From the NCBI GenBank assembly GCA_944354035.1, contig CALVPS010000001.1, forward strand, positions 1-64,000: 64,000 nt of DNA. Reading direction: 5' to 3'. The position numbers were made by a program, and so were the translations under genes. Below are positions 53,877 to 63,130 of this stretch, in pieces (within the stretch, counting starts at the first letter, position 1; the number at the start of each line of letters is the position of its first letter). Below the pieces are notes generated by a model that worked only from the letters and a program-made list of their open reading frames with translations, had not been told where the DNA came from and made no database searches. The stretch is from an uncultured Clostridia bacterium. Its GTDB lineage: Bacteria > Bacillota > Clostridia > Christensenellales > Borkfalkiaceae.

Positions 53877-54737
53877 TTACGATATGGCCGTTAAGTGTTT
53901 TAACGAGACATCGAGCACGGGGGCGCTGTGCGTAAGCGCGCCCGAAGAGATATAGTCGACGCCCAGCGCCGCAAATTCGCCGATGTTTTCGCAGGTGACA
54001 TTGCCGGAAATTTCCGTTTCGGCCCGTCCTTTTGCGCGGCGCACCGCCTCGGTCAGGCGTTCTCCGCGCATGTTGTCGAGCATAACGATATCGGCCCCGG
54101 CCGCCAGCGCTTCGTCCAGCTGCTCCAGCGTCTCCACCTCTATTTCGATCTTACGCACAAAGGGCGCGTAGGCGCGGGCACGCTCGATGGCGGCGCGCAC
54201 CCCTCCCGCCGCGCCGATATGGTTATCTTTTAACAGCACACCGTCCGAAAGGTTAAAACGGTGGTTGCCGGCGCCCCCCACGCCGACCGCATATTTTTCG
54301 AAACTGCGCAGCAGGGGGGTGGTCTTGCGCGTGTCGACAAGGCGGGTGGCGGTGCCCTGCAGCATGCGGACCATGCGGCGGGTATAGGTGGCAATGCCGC
54401 TCATGCGCTGCAAAAAGTTCAGCGCGGTGCGCTCGCCCGAAAGGATGGCGCGCATGTCGGCTTCGACGATGGCGAGCACGCGTCCCGCAGTCACCTCGTC
54501 GCCGTCGGCGCACTGCGCCGTTACGACGGCGGCGGGATCGAGCAGCGTAAAGGTGCGCGCAAACACGCCGAGGCCCGCAAGGACCCCGTCGGCCTTGGCG
54601 ATGAGCTCGGCACGGCCGCGCACGCCCTCCTCCACCACGGCATTGGCGGATACGTCCTCCCACGGGATATCCTCGCGCAGGGCGGCCAGGATACAGTCGT
54701 CCCAATACAGTTTCGTCGTCACGTTATTCGCGTTCAT
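53877..54737 (-). CDS. nadC: nicotinate-nucleotide pyrophosphorylase (quinolinate phosphoribosyltransferase)
   Basis: NadC converts quinolinate and PRPP to nicotinate mononucleotide. The 286-residue protein has GERTALNFLQRMSGIAT, VDTRKTTPLLRSFEKYAV, GVGGAGNHRFNLSDG and LLKDNHI, the typical active-site regions. The ATG with AAGGAGGTG lies 14 bases inside the end of nadB, so the genes overlap. The longer open frame upstream is a shadow of nadB. Confidence 0.97.
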   Translation of the reverse strand: MNANNVTTKLYWDDCILAALREDIPWEDVSANAVVEEGVRGRAELIAKADGVLAGLGVFARTFTLLDPAAVVTAQCADGDEVTAGRVLAIVEADMRAILSGERTALNFLQRMSGIATYTRRMVRMLQGTATRLVDTRKTTPLLRSFEKYAVGVGGAGNHRFNLSDGVLLKDNHIGAAGGVRAAIERARAYAPFVRKIEIEVETLEQLDEALAAGADIVMLDNMRGERLTEAVRRAKGRAETEISGNVTCENIGEFAALGVDYISSGALTHSAPVLDVSLKHLTAIS

Positions 54738-56010
54738 TGCACACCTCCTTTGCAACCAGAGCCCGCCGCGCCCGCTCGTGCCGGGCATACTTTTGATATG
54801 CGGCGAGGTCGACCGAGCACTCGCCCTTTGCGCTGCCGCATACGGCGATATCTTCCGCTGCGCGCCGCGCAAAGATGATGGCCTCGAGCAGCGAATTGGA
54901 GGCCAGTCTGTTTTTACCGTGTACGCCGTTGCAGCACGTTTCGCCAACCGCATACAGGTGCGGCATGGTGGTGCGGCCGGAAAGGTCGCTGCGCACGCCG
55001 CCCATAAAGTAGTGTTGGGCGGGCACAACGGGAACGGGCTGCGAAAACACATCCAGCCCCGCCTTGCGGCAGCGCCGCACAATGCCGGGAAAGTGCTTTT
55101 CCAGCGTCTGCGCGCCGCCGCGCACCGTGCGCAGATCCAGCCGCACGTATGCGCTGCCCTCCTGTGCCATCTGCGCACGAATGGCAGCCGTAACGACATC
55201 GCGCGGGAGCAGTTCGTCCACAAACCGCTCGCCCGCGGCGTTCAGCAGCTGCGCGCCCTCCCCCCGCACCGATTCGGAGATGAGAAAACTGCGCCCGCGG
55301 CCGCCCGTGTACAATGTTGTGGGATGAAACTGCACGTAGTCGGCGTGATCCACCGCCACGCCGTGCTCCAGGCAGACGCCCACCCCGTCGCCCGTGAGGA
55401 TGCGGAAATTGGTGGAGTGACGGAACAGTCCCCCCACGCCGCCCGTAGCGAGCACCACGTTGCCGGCGCGCACAACATACACGCGGCCGGTGGCGTTCTC
55501 GCGCAAAACGGCCCCCGTACACACGGCGCCGTCGGTGACCAGATCGAGCATGGTCGTGCGGGGGCGCAGCTGCACGTTGGCGCACTGTCTTACCGCACGC
55601 AACAGGTGCGAAGTGATCTCCCGTCCCGTGCAGTCGGCATGGTACACGATGCGCGGACGGGAATGCGCGCCCTCGCGCGTATAGGAGAGCGCGCCGTCCG
55701 CCTCGCGCGCAAAGCGGACGCCGCGGGCGATGAGCTCGTCGATCGTCTCGCGCGAATGTGCGATCATGCAGCGCACGGTATCGGGGTCGTTTTCATAGTG
55801 TCCCGCGCGCATCGTATCTTCAAAATAGCCGTCGAAATCCCCTTCGTCGCGCAAAACGCATATGCCGCCCTGCGCCAAAAAGGAATCGCTTTCCTCCGGC
55901 CCGCCCTTGCACACGACAAGTACGCGCATGCCGGAGGGCAGGTGCAGCGCGCAGTTCAGCCCCGCCACCCCCGCCCCGACGACGAGAACATCCGTTTCTT
56001 CCGTATTCAT
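54724..56010 (-). CDS. nadB: L-aspartate oxidase, short form
   Basis: NadB oxidises aspartate to iminoaspartate for quinolinate synthesis; in anaerobes fumarate can be the acceptor. The 428-residue flavoprotein has the FAD dinucleotide motif VLVVGAGVAGLNCALHL, SFLAQGGI, the HPTTLYTGG substrate region and ASNSLLEAIIFARRAA. It ends about 40 residues later, so the C-terminal three-helix domain of full-length NadB (about 530 residues) is mostly absent. The start overlaps the nadA stop by four bases. Confidence 0.95.
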   Translation of the reverse strand: MNTEETDVLVVGAGVAGLNCALHLPSGMRVLVVCKGGPEESDSFLAQGGICVLRDEGDFDGYFEDTMRAGHYENDPDTVRCMIAHSRETIDELIARGVRFAREADGALSYTREGAHSRPRIVYHADCTGREITSHLLRAVRQCANVQLRPRTTMLDLVTDGAVCTGAVLRENATGRVYVVRAGNVVLATGGVGGLFRHSTNFRILTGDGVGVCLEHGVAVDHADYVQFHPTTLYTGGRGRSFLISESVRGEGAQLLNAAGERFVDELLPRDVVTAAIRAQMAQEGSAYVRLDLRTVRGGAQTLEKHFPGIVRRCRKAGLDVFSQPVPVVPAQHYFMGGVRSDLSGRTTMPHLYAVGETCCNGVHGKNRLASNSLLEAIIFARRAAEDIAVCGSAKGECSVDLAAYQKYARHERARRALVAKEVCNERE

Positions 56011-56966
56011 TTTGCAAGCTCCAACATGCGGCGCAAGGCCCGTGCCGCCCGTTCGATCACCTCCGCCGGCAGCTCAAGCGGCGCAACTTCCCCGCGGAAG
56101 ACGCGCGCGACGGCCTCGGGCGTGATCTTTTTCATATCCCCGCAATAAAAATCTTCCCGCAGCAGGTAAAACCGCTTTTGCGGACAGCGGCGCGACAGTT
56201 CGTACAGCGTGCCCGCCTCCGTGCCGATGACAAAGGAGGAGGCTTCGGCCCGCTGCGCGTAGTCGATGATCCCGGCCGTGGAACCGACGTACGCCGCCAG
56301 CGCGCACACTTCGCGCGGGCACTCGGGATGTGCCAGCAGCTCGGCGCCCGGATGCGCCGCAAGCGCGGCGCGGGCCTCGTCCGCCGTGGCGGAGGCGTGG
56401 ATGGGACAGCCGCCGCTGCCGAAATAAAAGGTCTTTTCGGGCACCTGCGCCGCCACAAACGCCCCCAGATTGCGGTCGGGGATAAAATAAATGTTGCGCT
56501 CGCGCAGACGCGAGACCACGCGCACCGCGTTGGAGCTGGTCACGATGACGTCGGAGAGCGCCTTTAACGCCGCCGACGAATTGACGTATGTAACGACGGC
56601 CAGATCCGGCACCGCGGCGCGGATCCGCGCGATCTCGTCCGCGTCGGCCATATCGGCCATCGGACAATGCGCGTCGGGCGCGGGAAGGTACACCGTCTTT
56701 TCGGGGCAGAGGATCTTGGCGCTTTCCCCCATAAACGAAACGCCGCAGAACACAATGACGGGTTTTTCGCTCTCCGTCGCCTTCCGTGCAAGCGCAAAGC
56801 TGTCGCCCACAAAGTCCGCCGCCGCCTGCACGGCCGCGGGCGCGTAATAATGCGCAAGGACAAGCGCGTCCTCGCGCAGGACAGAGCGATGCTCGGTGCC
56901 GTATCCCATGGTACCAACCTGCCTTTGCGCGGCAGCCGCACGCGGCGCCGCGCCATAGAATCTCAT
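56007..56966 (-). CDS. nadA: quinolinate synthase
   Basis: NadA condenses iminoaspartate with dihydroxyacetone phosphate at a 4Fe-4S cluster. The product has up to 319 residues. The three cluster cysteines can be placed in VIVFCGVSFMGESAKIL, HPECPREV and FYCGDMKK, with the substrate tyrosine/histidine region LAHYYAPAAVQ. The start is uncertain: the ATG at 56966 has no ribosome binding site and a predicted leader of only about 11 bases. The ATG at 56909 has AAAGGCAGG upstream and would still include the whole core. First gene of nadA-nadB-nadC. Confidence 0.95.
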   Translation of the reverse strand: MRFYGAAPRAAAAQRQVGTMGYGTEHRSVLREDALVLAHYYAPAAVQAAADFVGDSFALARKATESEKPVIVFCGVSFMGESAKILCPEKTVYLPAPDAHCPMADMADADEIARIRAAVPDLAVVTYVNSSAALKALSDVIVTSSNAVRVVSRLRERNIYFIPDRNLGAFVAAQVPEKTFYFGSGGCPIHASATADEARAALAAHPGAELLAHPECPREVCALAAYVGSTAGIIDYAQRAEASSFVIGTEAGTLYELSRRCPQKRFYLLREDFYCGDMKKITPEAVARVFRGEVAPLELPAEVIERAARALRRMLELAK

Positions 56967-56983
56967 CGAAAAATATAACTATC

Positions 56984-57012
56984 AGTATAAAAAATTTCTT
57001 GCAAAAAGTCAA
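56984..57012 (-). promoter_or_regulatory. nadA promoter
   Basis: Minus strand TTGACT (57007-57012), a 17-base spacer and TATACT (56984-56989). The A/T-rich bases up to the first ATG could hold an NAD-biosynthesis operator, but none was recognised. Confidence 0.7.
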
Positions 57013-57016
57013 CCGC

Positions 57017-57742
57017 TTATTGCGGCATTTCCGCATGCAAACAGCGCAAATATGCGTCAAGCGCGGGAAATTCCGTCTGCAAGTGGTAGGAAGCATACGC
57101 CTTTAACAGCCGCAGCGCGCGCACAACGCCGTCGCGCGGAGCCTCGTCCGCGCCCGCCGCAACGGCGCGCAGGCACAAAAACGTACTTTCGCTGGCGGGG
57201 ACCCCCTCCTCGCCGCCGCAGTCCGCGCAGTAAAAGGCGCCGTCCGAAAAACGGAACCGCATGCGCCCCGCCGGCAGTTTTCCGCAGACGGGACAGTCCC
57301 GCGCCTGTACGGGATATCCCGCAAACGTCAGCGCCTGCGCATAAAAGCGGACGAGCGCCGCGCTTTTGCCCAGGCAGACGCCCTTGAGCGCCGAAACCGC
57401 CGCAACCAGCAGATCGCCCGCGGGCATCCCCTCGAGAGCGACCCGGTCGCATGCTTCCGAAACGGCCGCCCCGGCGTAAAATTTTTCCACGTCCTCGCAC
57501 AGCGTGTAAAACGCGTCGTGCAGGGAGGCGGAGATCACGGTGCGCCGTCCGCCGCGCTCGGCCAGCACGTATTCGGCAAAACAAAAAGGCTGGGCGGCAA
57601 ATCTCAGCTTTGCCCCCGCCTTTTTAACGCCCTTCACGGCCGCGCCGATCTTTCCGCGCTCGGCCGTGAGCAGTGTCACCATCTTATCGTTTTCGCCGTA
57701 ATCTGCCGCGCGCAGCAGCAGGGCGTTCGTTTTAAAGTCCAT
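57017..57742 (-). CDS. recO: DNA repair protein RecO
   Basis: RecO loads RecA onto SSB-coated DNA with RecR. The 241-residue protein has the N-terminal OB-fold (TNALLLRAADYGENDKMVTL), a helical middle and the zinc-binding CPVCG and CADCG pairs. It is the last gene of the yqfC-recO operon, 39 bases after yqzL. Confidence 0.95.
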   Translation of the reverse strand: MDFKTNALLLRAADYGENDKMVTLLTAERGKIGAAVKGVKKAGAKLRFAAQPFCFAEYVLAERGGRRTVISASLHDAFYTLCEDVEKFYAGAAVSEACDRVALEGMPAGDLLVAAVSALKGVCLGKSAALVRFYAQALTFAGYPVQARDCPVCGKLPAGRMRFRFSDGAFYCADCGGEEGVPASESTFLCLRAVAAGADEAPRDGVVRALRLLKAYASYHLQTEFPALDAYLRCLHAEMPQ

Positions 57743-57781
57743 TTTGCACGTGTTTCCTCTTTGGAGGCGCCGACCGCTCGG

Positions 57782-57877
57782 TCAGCGCTTCAGGCGCTTG
57801 TACAGCATATAATAGCTGAAATTCCCCGTCTTTTCAAACAGCTCCCACGCAATTTGCGCCGCGTCCTTTTCCCGCAT
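57782..57877 (-). CDS. yqzL: YqzL family small protein
   Basis: A 31-residue protein, too short for normal gene calling, with the YqzL pattern (AWELFEKTGNFSYYMLYKRL). In Bacillus yqzL lies at exactly this place between era and recO. GGAGGAGAGGC precedes the ATG. The function is unknown. Confidence 0.85.
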   Translation of the reverse strand: MREKDAAQIAWELFEKTGNFSYYMLYKRLKR

Positions 57878-57975
57878 GCCTCTCCTCCCGTGACCGCAGT
57901 ATGCGAAAGAGGAAAATTTTTATCCCCCGCGGCGGACGCATACAGGCACATACGGGCGCAGCGAAAACGTCTCGC

Positions 57976-58866
57976 TTACCGTTCCTCTTCGCCGTAGCCG
58001 AACTCGCGGATCAGGCGGGCACGATCCCGCCAGTCTTCGCGCACCTTTACATATACGGTGAGGAACACCTTGGCGCCGAGGAATTTTTCCATGTCGGCGC
58101 GGGCGAACGAGGCGACCTCCTTTAAAGCGGCGCCCTGCTTGCCGATGAGGATGGCCTTGTGATTGGCCTTTTCGCACACGATGTCGAGGTCGATCGCGCA
58201 GGTGCCGTTTTCGCGGCGCTCGAAGCGGTTGACGACCACGGCCACGCCGTGCGGGATCTCCTCGTCGTATTTCAACAAGATCTTTTCACGCATCAGCTCG
58301 GCGACCATAAACTTTTCGCTCTTATCCGACACCACGTCGTCCGGGAACAACCGGTCGCCCTCGGGCAGCGCGGCGACGATACCGGCCTCCAGCCGAGCTA
58401 AATTTTGTCCCTTGCGCGCGGAGACGGGATACACGTCGCACGAAACGCCCGCCTCATACAGCGTCCTGACGTCGGCAGGGATACGCTCTTTCGGCATGAT
58501 GTCGATCTTGGTATAGGCGATCAGCATGGGAACGCCCAGGGCGGCGTACTGTTTGATCAGCGCGATATCTTCCTCGTGCAGACCGGCGTGCCCGTCGTGC
58601 ACGAACAGAATGACGTCTACATCGCGCGAGGTGACCGCCGTCGTCTTCATCATGATATCGGTCAGCGCGTTGCGGCGCTTATACAGTCCGGGCGTATCGG
58701 CAAATACGATCTGATACGTTTCGCGCGTTGCGATGCCAAGAATGCGATCGCGCGTGGTCTGCGGTTTGGGCGACACAATGGCCACTTTTTCGCCGACCAA
58801 AACATTTACCAGCGTGCTCTTCCCCGCGTTTGCTCGGCCGATAACGGCCACCGTTCCGCTCTTCAT
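57976..58866 (-). CDS. era: GTPase Era
   Basis: Era binds the 3' end of 16S rRNA and helps 30S maturation. The 296-residue protein has G1 GRANAGKSTLVN, G3 FADTPGL, G4 YTKID and G5 SARKG, and a C-terminal KH domain with KAILIGKQGAALKEVA. The ATG at 58866 overlaps the ybeY stop by four bases; a much longer frame upstream is a shadow. Confidence 0.97.
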   Translation of the reverse strand: MKSGTVAVIGRANAGKSTLVNVLVGEKVAIVSPKPQTTRDRILGIATRETYQIVFADTPGLYKRRNALTDIMMKTTAVTSRDVDVILFVHDGHAGLHEEDIALIKQYAALGVPMLIAYTKIDIMPKERIPADVRTLYEAGVSCDVYPVSARKGQNLARLEAGIVAALPEGDRLFPDDVVSDKSEKFMVAELMREKILLKYDEEIPHGVAVVVNRFERRENGTCAIDLDIVCEKANHKAILIGKQGAALKEVASFARADMEKFLGAKVFLTVYVKVREDWRDRARLIREFGYGEEER

Positions 58867-59336
58867 GCCTCTCTCCCCAACCGCAGCCGCGTCATAACGC
58901 GCTCCTCCGCGGCGCGCATTTCGCGCTGTTCTTCCCGCGTTTCGTGATCGTACCCCAAACAGTGCAGCAGCCCGTGAACGGCCAAATACCACAGTTCGCG
59001 CTCGTAGGAATGCCCGTACTCCTCGGCCTGCTCGCGGGCGCGCTGCTCGCAGATGACGACGCTGCCCAAAAACACCGTCCCGTTCTCGCGGTCGGCGCAG
59101 TCGACGTGCTCGTTTGCGAGAATAGGCCTTCCCCTGACCGGATCCATGGCAGGAAAACTGAGCACGTCGGTCACGCGGTCGATGCCGCGTTCGCGCGCGT
59201 TGAGCGCGCGGATCTCCTCCGCGGAGACCGTCCATATCTCGGCGGAGAGGTCGTCCCCCTCCCAAAGGCCGTCCATGGCCGCCGCCAGACGCGCAAGCCC
59301 CTCGGGGGGCAGATCGGAATCGAAGAGAATGTTCAT
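58863..59336 (-). CDS. ybeY: endoribonuclease YbeY
   Basis: YbeY is a metal-dependent RNase for 16S rRNA maturation and ribosome quality control. The 157-residue protein has the signature zinc motif HGLLHCLGYDH, preceded by DRVTDVLSFPA. It lies between the HD phosphodiesterase gene and era, as in Bacillus, but without dgkA and cdd between ybeY and era. Confidence 0.96.
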   Translation of the reverse strand: MNILFDSDLPPEGLARLAAAMDGLWEGDDLSAEIWTVSAEEIRALNARERGIDRVTDVLSFPAMDPVRGRPILANEHVDCADRENGTVFLGSVVICEQRAREQAEEYGHSYERELWYLAVHGLLHCLGYDHETREEQREMRAAEERVMTRLRLGREA

Positions 59337-59340
59337 ACCG

Positions 59341-60825
59341 TCAGTCCTTTTCCTCTTTTACGGCCTGCCGATCGCGGTTAAAGCGAATGGCGGGATACTC
59401 CACGCGGTGGTGATGTACGCCGGAGAGCGCCTCCACCAGCGTCTGCTTGATGATCGTGAGCTCGCGGATGGTAATGTCGCACTCCGCAAACTGATCCAGG
59501 TCCATGCGCTCTTCGATGATGGAGCGCACCGTACGTTCGACGCTGGCGGGCGAACGATCGCGCAGAGCGCGGGTGGCCGCCTCGGACGCATCTGAGATCA
59601 TGACGATCGCCGCGATCTTGCTCTGCGGCGTAGGGCCGAGATAGGAATAGTCGGCCACGTCGGCGTCCCCGCCCGAAAGCTTCATCGCCTTATTGTAAAA
59701 GTACTTTATGGGCAACGTGCCGTGATGTTCGCGCGCGACGTCGGCGATCAGCTTGGGGAAGCGCGCAGCCTTTAACAGTTCGTACCCGTCTTTGGCGTGC
59801 GAACGGATGATATCGGCGGAAAGCTCGGGCGTCAGCTCGTCGTGGACGTTGTAGCCGGTCTGGTTTTCGGTAAAACAGTCGGGCTGTTTGAGCTTGCCGA
59901 TATCGTGATAGTAGGCTGCGGCACGCGCCAGCTCGGCGTTTTCGCCGATGGCGACGGCGCACGTTTCGGACAGCTGCGCCACGATGAGCGAATGGTTGAA
60001 GGTGCCGGGCGCCTCCTGTTTGAGCCGCACGAGCAACGACGCGTTGGTACTTGTCAGCTCGCGCAGACGGAACACCGTAAGGCGGTTGAACATTGCCTCA
60101 AACACCGGCAGCAGCGCAAGGGCCAGCACGGCGGAGATGAGGCAGCCGAGAATACCATACCCGATGGAGGCGACAAACTCGATCCAGTTGCCCGTGATCT
60201 GCGGCAGCTGCAGCAGCGCCACGATGAGCACCGTGGGGATGGCCACGACGCAGCCCGTAAGCAGCAGGCCGCCGCGCGTCTTGTTGCCGCCCGCCGCAAA
60301 AATGGCAAAGGTGCCGCATACAAAATTCAGCATCAGCGAAAAGTACACCTGCGCCGTAACGCCGACATCGGAAAAGTTGTTCGTATACGTATCGATGACG
60401 AACATCAGGATGGAAAAGATAAAGTTCAGCATGATCGCCTGCCTGCGGTTGAACAAAAAGACGCACAGCAGCGCAAGCAGCGCGCAGGGACGAGCGTAAA
60501 TGTTGACGAAACGACCGAACACGTAACACAGAATAACGCACACGGTGATCAGCGAAAACACCAGCAGTACGTTTTTGGCCTTTACGAGAAAACTTCTGTC
60601 CTCAAAGTAATAGTAATAGTAGACAATGAAGCACAGCAAAAACGCGCAGACGCACAGCGTAAGCAGCCCGGTCGCGTTGGCGGCGATATATTGCCGCCAG
60701 CCGGACGGATCGTTTATGACGATCATCAGGAAGATGACGATCAGCAAAAACACATAGCAGCCCGCAAACACAAACGCGCTTCGTACGAGGCGCGAATTTT
60801 TTACCTCGTCCTTTTCCGCCTTCAT
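59341..60825 (-). CDS. PgpH-like membrane HD phosphodiesterase, short form
   Basis: The 494-residue protein has about seven to eight membrane segments (20-275) and a C-terminal HD domain with the metal ligands in FNHSLIVAQLSE, YYHDIGKLKQP and REHHGTLPIKYF. PgpH/YqfF proteins degrade c-di-AMP, and the position between phoH and ybeY is that of Bacillus yqfF. Those proteins have about 700 residues, including a large extracellular 7TMR-HDED domain; here that domain is absent. The enzyme role is a family-level inference. The start overlaps the phoH stop by four bases. Confidence 0.88.
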   Translation of the reverse strand: MKAEKDEVKNSRLVRSAFVFAGCYVFLLIVIFLMIVINDPSGWRQYIAANATGLLTLCVCAFLLCFIVYYYYYFEDRSFLVKAKNVLLVFSLITVCVILCYVFGRFVNIYARPCALLALLCVFLFNRRQAIMLNFIFSILMFVIDTYTNNFSDVGVTAQVYFSLMLNFVCGTFAIFAAGGNKTRGGLLLTGCVVAIPTVLIVALLQLPQITGNWIEFVASIGYGILGCLISAVLALALLPVFEAMFNRLTVFRLRELTSTNASLLVRLKQEAPGTFNHSLIVAQLSETCAVAIGENAELARAAAYYHDIGKLKQPDCFTENQTGYNVHDELTPELSADIIRSHAKDGYELLKAARFPKLIADVAREHHGTLPIKYFYNKAMKLSGGDADVADYSYLGPTPQSKIAAIVMISDASEAATRALRDRSPASVERTVRSIIEERMDLDQFAECDITIRELTIIKQTLVEALSGVHHHRVEYPAIRFNRDRQAVKEEKD

Positions 60826-61829
60826 TTTTTGTCCGTTCTCCTTTTGCGCTGTTCTTCCCGCTCATATGCGCGCACGATGCGCATGACCAGCGGATGGCGC
60901 ACCACGTCACGCTCCGAAAGCGTTATCACGCCGATATCTTCCACGTCCTTCAGCAAATTTACGGCGTGCCTTAGGCCGCTCGTCTTGCCCTCGGGAAGGT
61001 CGGTCTGCGTCAGGTCGCCCGTAACGACCATTTTGCTGCCGTCGCCCAGGCGCGTCAAAAACATCTTCATCTGCTCCCGCGTGGCGTTCTGCGCCTCGTC
61101 GAGAATGACAAAGGCGCCGGAAAGCGTTCTGCCGCGCATGTAGGCGAGGGGGGCCACTTCGATCACACCCTTTTCCATCAGCCGCGCATACGTCTCCATG
61201 CCGAACATCTCCTGCAGCGCGTCGTACAGGGGACGCAGATAGGGATCGACCTTGGTTTGCAGATCGCCCGGCAAAAAGCCAAGCTTTTCGCCCGCCTCCA
61301 CTGCGGGACGGGTGAGGATGATCTTTTCTACCTGCTTTGCCTTGTACGCGGCCACGGCGAGGCAGACCGCCAAATACGTCTTACCCGTACCGGCAGGCCC
61401 CACGCCGAATGTTACGGTGTTGGCACGGATGGCGGAAACGTACGCCTTTTGTCCCACCGTTTTGCACTTTACGGGTTTTCCGCGCGCAGTGACGGCGACC
61501 ACATCCTTCATGATGCCGCCGATATCCCCGGCGCGTCCTTCGCGCGCGAGCGAAATGCAGTACAGCAGATTTCCCTTATCGATGCGCTCCCCCGTCTCTA
61601 AAACGGAGAGCAGGCTTTCGAGCACCGCGCCGCCCGTTTCGGCCTCGTCGCCCGTCAGCGTTACCACCGTGCCGTCGATATGAAAGGCAAGCCCCAATTC
61701 TCTGGCGATGGTCTGCATATTTTCGTCGAAGACGCCCAAAAGTTCGCGCAGCCTGTCCAGGCTGCCGGCGTCGATGTGCACCTTGCCCGTAATTCCCTCC
61801 TCAGCCGAGGTTGCGGGCGGCGACCGCAT
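60822..61829 (-). CDS. phoH: PhoH family ATPase
   Basis: The 335-residue protein has a short N-terminal domain and a P-loop NTPase domain with Walker A GPAGTGKT, VILTRPAVEAGEKLGFLPGD and Walker B FVILDEAQNATREQMKM. It is a predicted RNA-related helicase-type ATPase. I chose the ATG at 61829 (GAGGG upstream), which overlaps the end of yqfD by 29 bases. Confidence 0.93.
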   Translation of the reverse strand: MRSPPATSAEEGITGKVHIDAGSLDRLRELLGVFDENMQTIARELGLAFHIDGTVVTLTGDEAETGGAVLESLLSVLETGERIDKGNLLYCISLAREGRAGDIGGIMKDVVAVTARGKPVKCKTVGQKAYVSAIRANTVTFGVGPAGTGKTYLAVCLAVAAYKAKQVEKIILTRPAVEAGEKLGFLPGDLQTKVDPYLRPLYDALQEMFGMETYARLMEKGVIEVAPLAYMRGRTLSGAFVILDEAQNATREQMKMFLTRLGDGSKMVVTGDLTQTDLPEGKTSGLRHAVNLLKDVEDIGVITLSERDVVRHPLVMRIVRAYEREEQRKRRTDKK

Positions 61830-62658
61830 GGGCAACGCCCTCGATCCGCCAACCGTCCCCGGTCTCTTCCGTATGTATTTTTGTCAGCTCTCCGTAATCG
61901 AGGTAAGCCTGCGCCAATGCCTGTTCGCGCGGGAGCGCATACTCCGCCGCCACCTCAAAGCACACCGTGACCGCGGCGATCACGGTCGTCTCGCGCAGGG
62001 CGCCCGCAAACTGCTGCGTATTTTCTACCACCACGTCGCCGCGCTTTACCGCGTCGCCCGGCGAAACCAGCGCCGTGCCCCGCACGAGCGTCAGTTTTTC
62101 CACCACGCCGTCCGCCGGCGCAAGCAGCGGCCCGCCCGCGGGCAGCTGCGCCTCGTCGCCGACTTCCACCCGCACGGTAAGCACGCCGCCCTCGTGGTGC
62201 AGCGAACAGAATCCGACCCGCGGCAGCGCGAGGATGCCTGCCGTAAGCAGCGCCTCGTCCTGCGGCGGCGGCGACAAAAACCGCGTTCCGCCGCGCGCGA
62301 GCATAGCGCGCACTTCCGCCTCGTAACAGGCGCCGCTGCCGACGACCCGAACGCACAGCACGCGCCCCTGAAAAAAGCAGACGGCGGAAACAAACAGCGC
62401 CGCGCCGACCAGCATGCCCGCCGCGCCGCGGCAGGCATGCAGCAGCCGTTCCCATGCGACGGCGCGCACTTTTATGATATTATAACACGAACCGCGGAAA
62501 ATTGCAAAAACTTTTTTGCGATCTTTGCCGTCCGTACACACACGAACGAGATTTTTCCCCTCGATGCGCGCGGACAGCACGGGCACGCCGCCCTGTACCA
62601 GCTTTTCCACCGCCCGCGCCGCGCCCGAGCCCTCTATCCGGAATTCAAAGCCCCTCAC
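61801..62658 (-). CDS. yqfD: sporulation protein YqfD
   Basis: The 285-residue protein has one membrane span near 78-97 and an extracellular part with VVGSGACYEAEVRAMLARGG and PADGVVEKLTLVRGTALVSPGD, the pattern of YqfD. In Bacillus yqfC-yqfD is made in the mother cell under sigma-E. It is shorter than Bacillus YqfD (about 400). The ATG overlaps the yqfC stop by four bases. Confidence 0.88.
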   Translation of the reverse strand: MRGFEFRIEGSGAARAVEKLVQGGVPVLSARIEGKNLVRVCTDGKDRKKVFAIFRGSCYNIIKVRAVAWERLLHACRGAAGMLVGAALFVSAVCFFQGRVLCVRVVGSGACYEAEVRAMLARGGTRFLSPPPQDEALLTAGILALPRVGFCSLHHEGGVLTVRVEVGDEAQLPAGGPLLAPADGVVEKLTLVRGTALVSPGDAVKRGDVVVENTQQFAGALRETTVIAAVTVCFEVAAEYALPREQALAQAYLDYGELTKIHTEETGDGWRIEGVAHAVAARNLG

Positions 62659-62924
62659 CGCCCGTCCTCCGCGCGCGGCAGCCCGACGCGCTCGACCCGC
62701 TCGATCGTCCCGCTGATCAATACGTCGCCCGCAAAATATTTTCCGATGCGGAGCGCGCGCCCCTCCACGCGCACGGCGCCCCTCCTATCGGCCAGCACGA
62801 TCTCCCGTTCGGAAAACAACGTCAGTCGGCGCACGTTCTGAAAATATCCGCCCCCGGCCGTAACGGTATAACGGATCCCCCCGACAGACGCGGGCAACGC
62901 AAACAGTTCCGTAAGAAACTCCAT
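62655..62924 (-). CDS. yqfC: YabP/YqfC family sporulation protein
   Basis: The 89-residue protein shows the YabP/YqfC pattern (FLTELFALP, VRRLTLFSEREIVLADRRGAVRVEG, split across strands). It is the first gene of the operon down to recO. No clear ribosome binding site is seen before the ATG, and I could not assign a sporulation sigma promoter with confidence. Confidence 0.82.
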   Translation of the reverse strand: MEFLTELFALPASVGGIRYTVTAGGGYFQNVRRLTLFSEREIVLADRRGAVRVEGRALRIGKYFAGDVLISGTIERVERVGLPRAEDGR

Positions 62925-63028
62925 ACGGTTATTTTATGCGATAAGTCGATATTTTACGACCGGCGTCCGCTCCCCGTCCGATACCTTCCCTTACACCGGG
63001 AAAACGAAGGGAAAATACGCCCTCTTCG

Positions 63029-63074
63029 TTCGGCGCCCACTCTTACATAAATTCGGCGCCCACTCTTACATAAA
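63029..63074. repeat. 23-bp perfect tandem duplication
   Basis: Two adjacent identical 23-base units (63029-63051 and 63052-63074), each starting TTCGGCGCCCACTCTTACAT. It lies in the gene-free stretch between yqfC and gap. Confidence 0.85.
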
Positions 63075-63130
63075 GAGGACAAGGAAAAAATGTTGGTCCG
63101 CTTCGTTCAACGCCTCGGTTTGCCTCCGTT

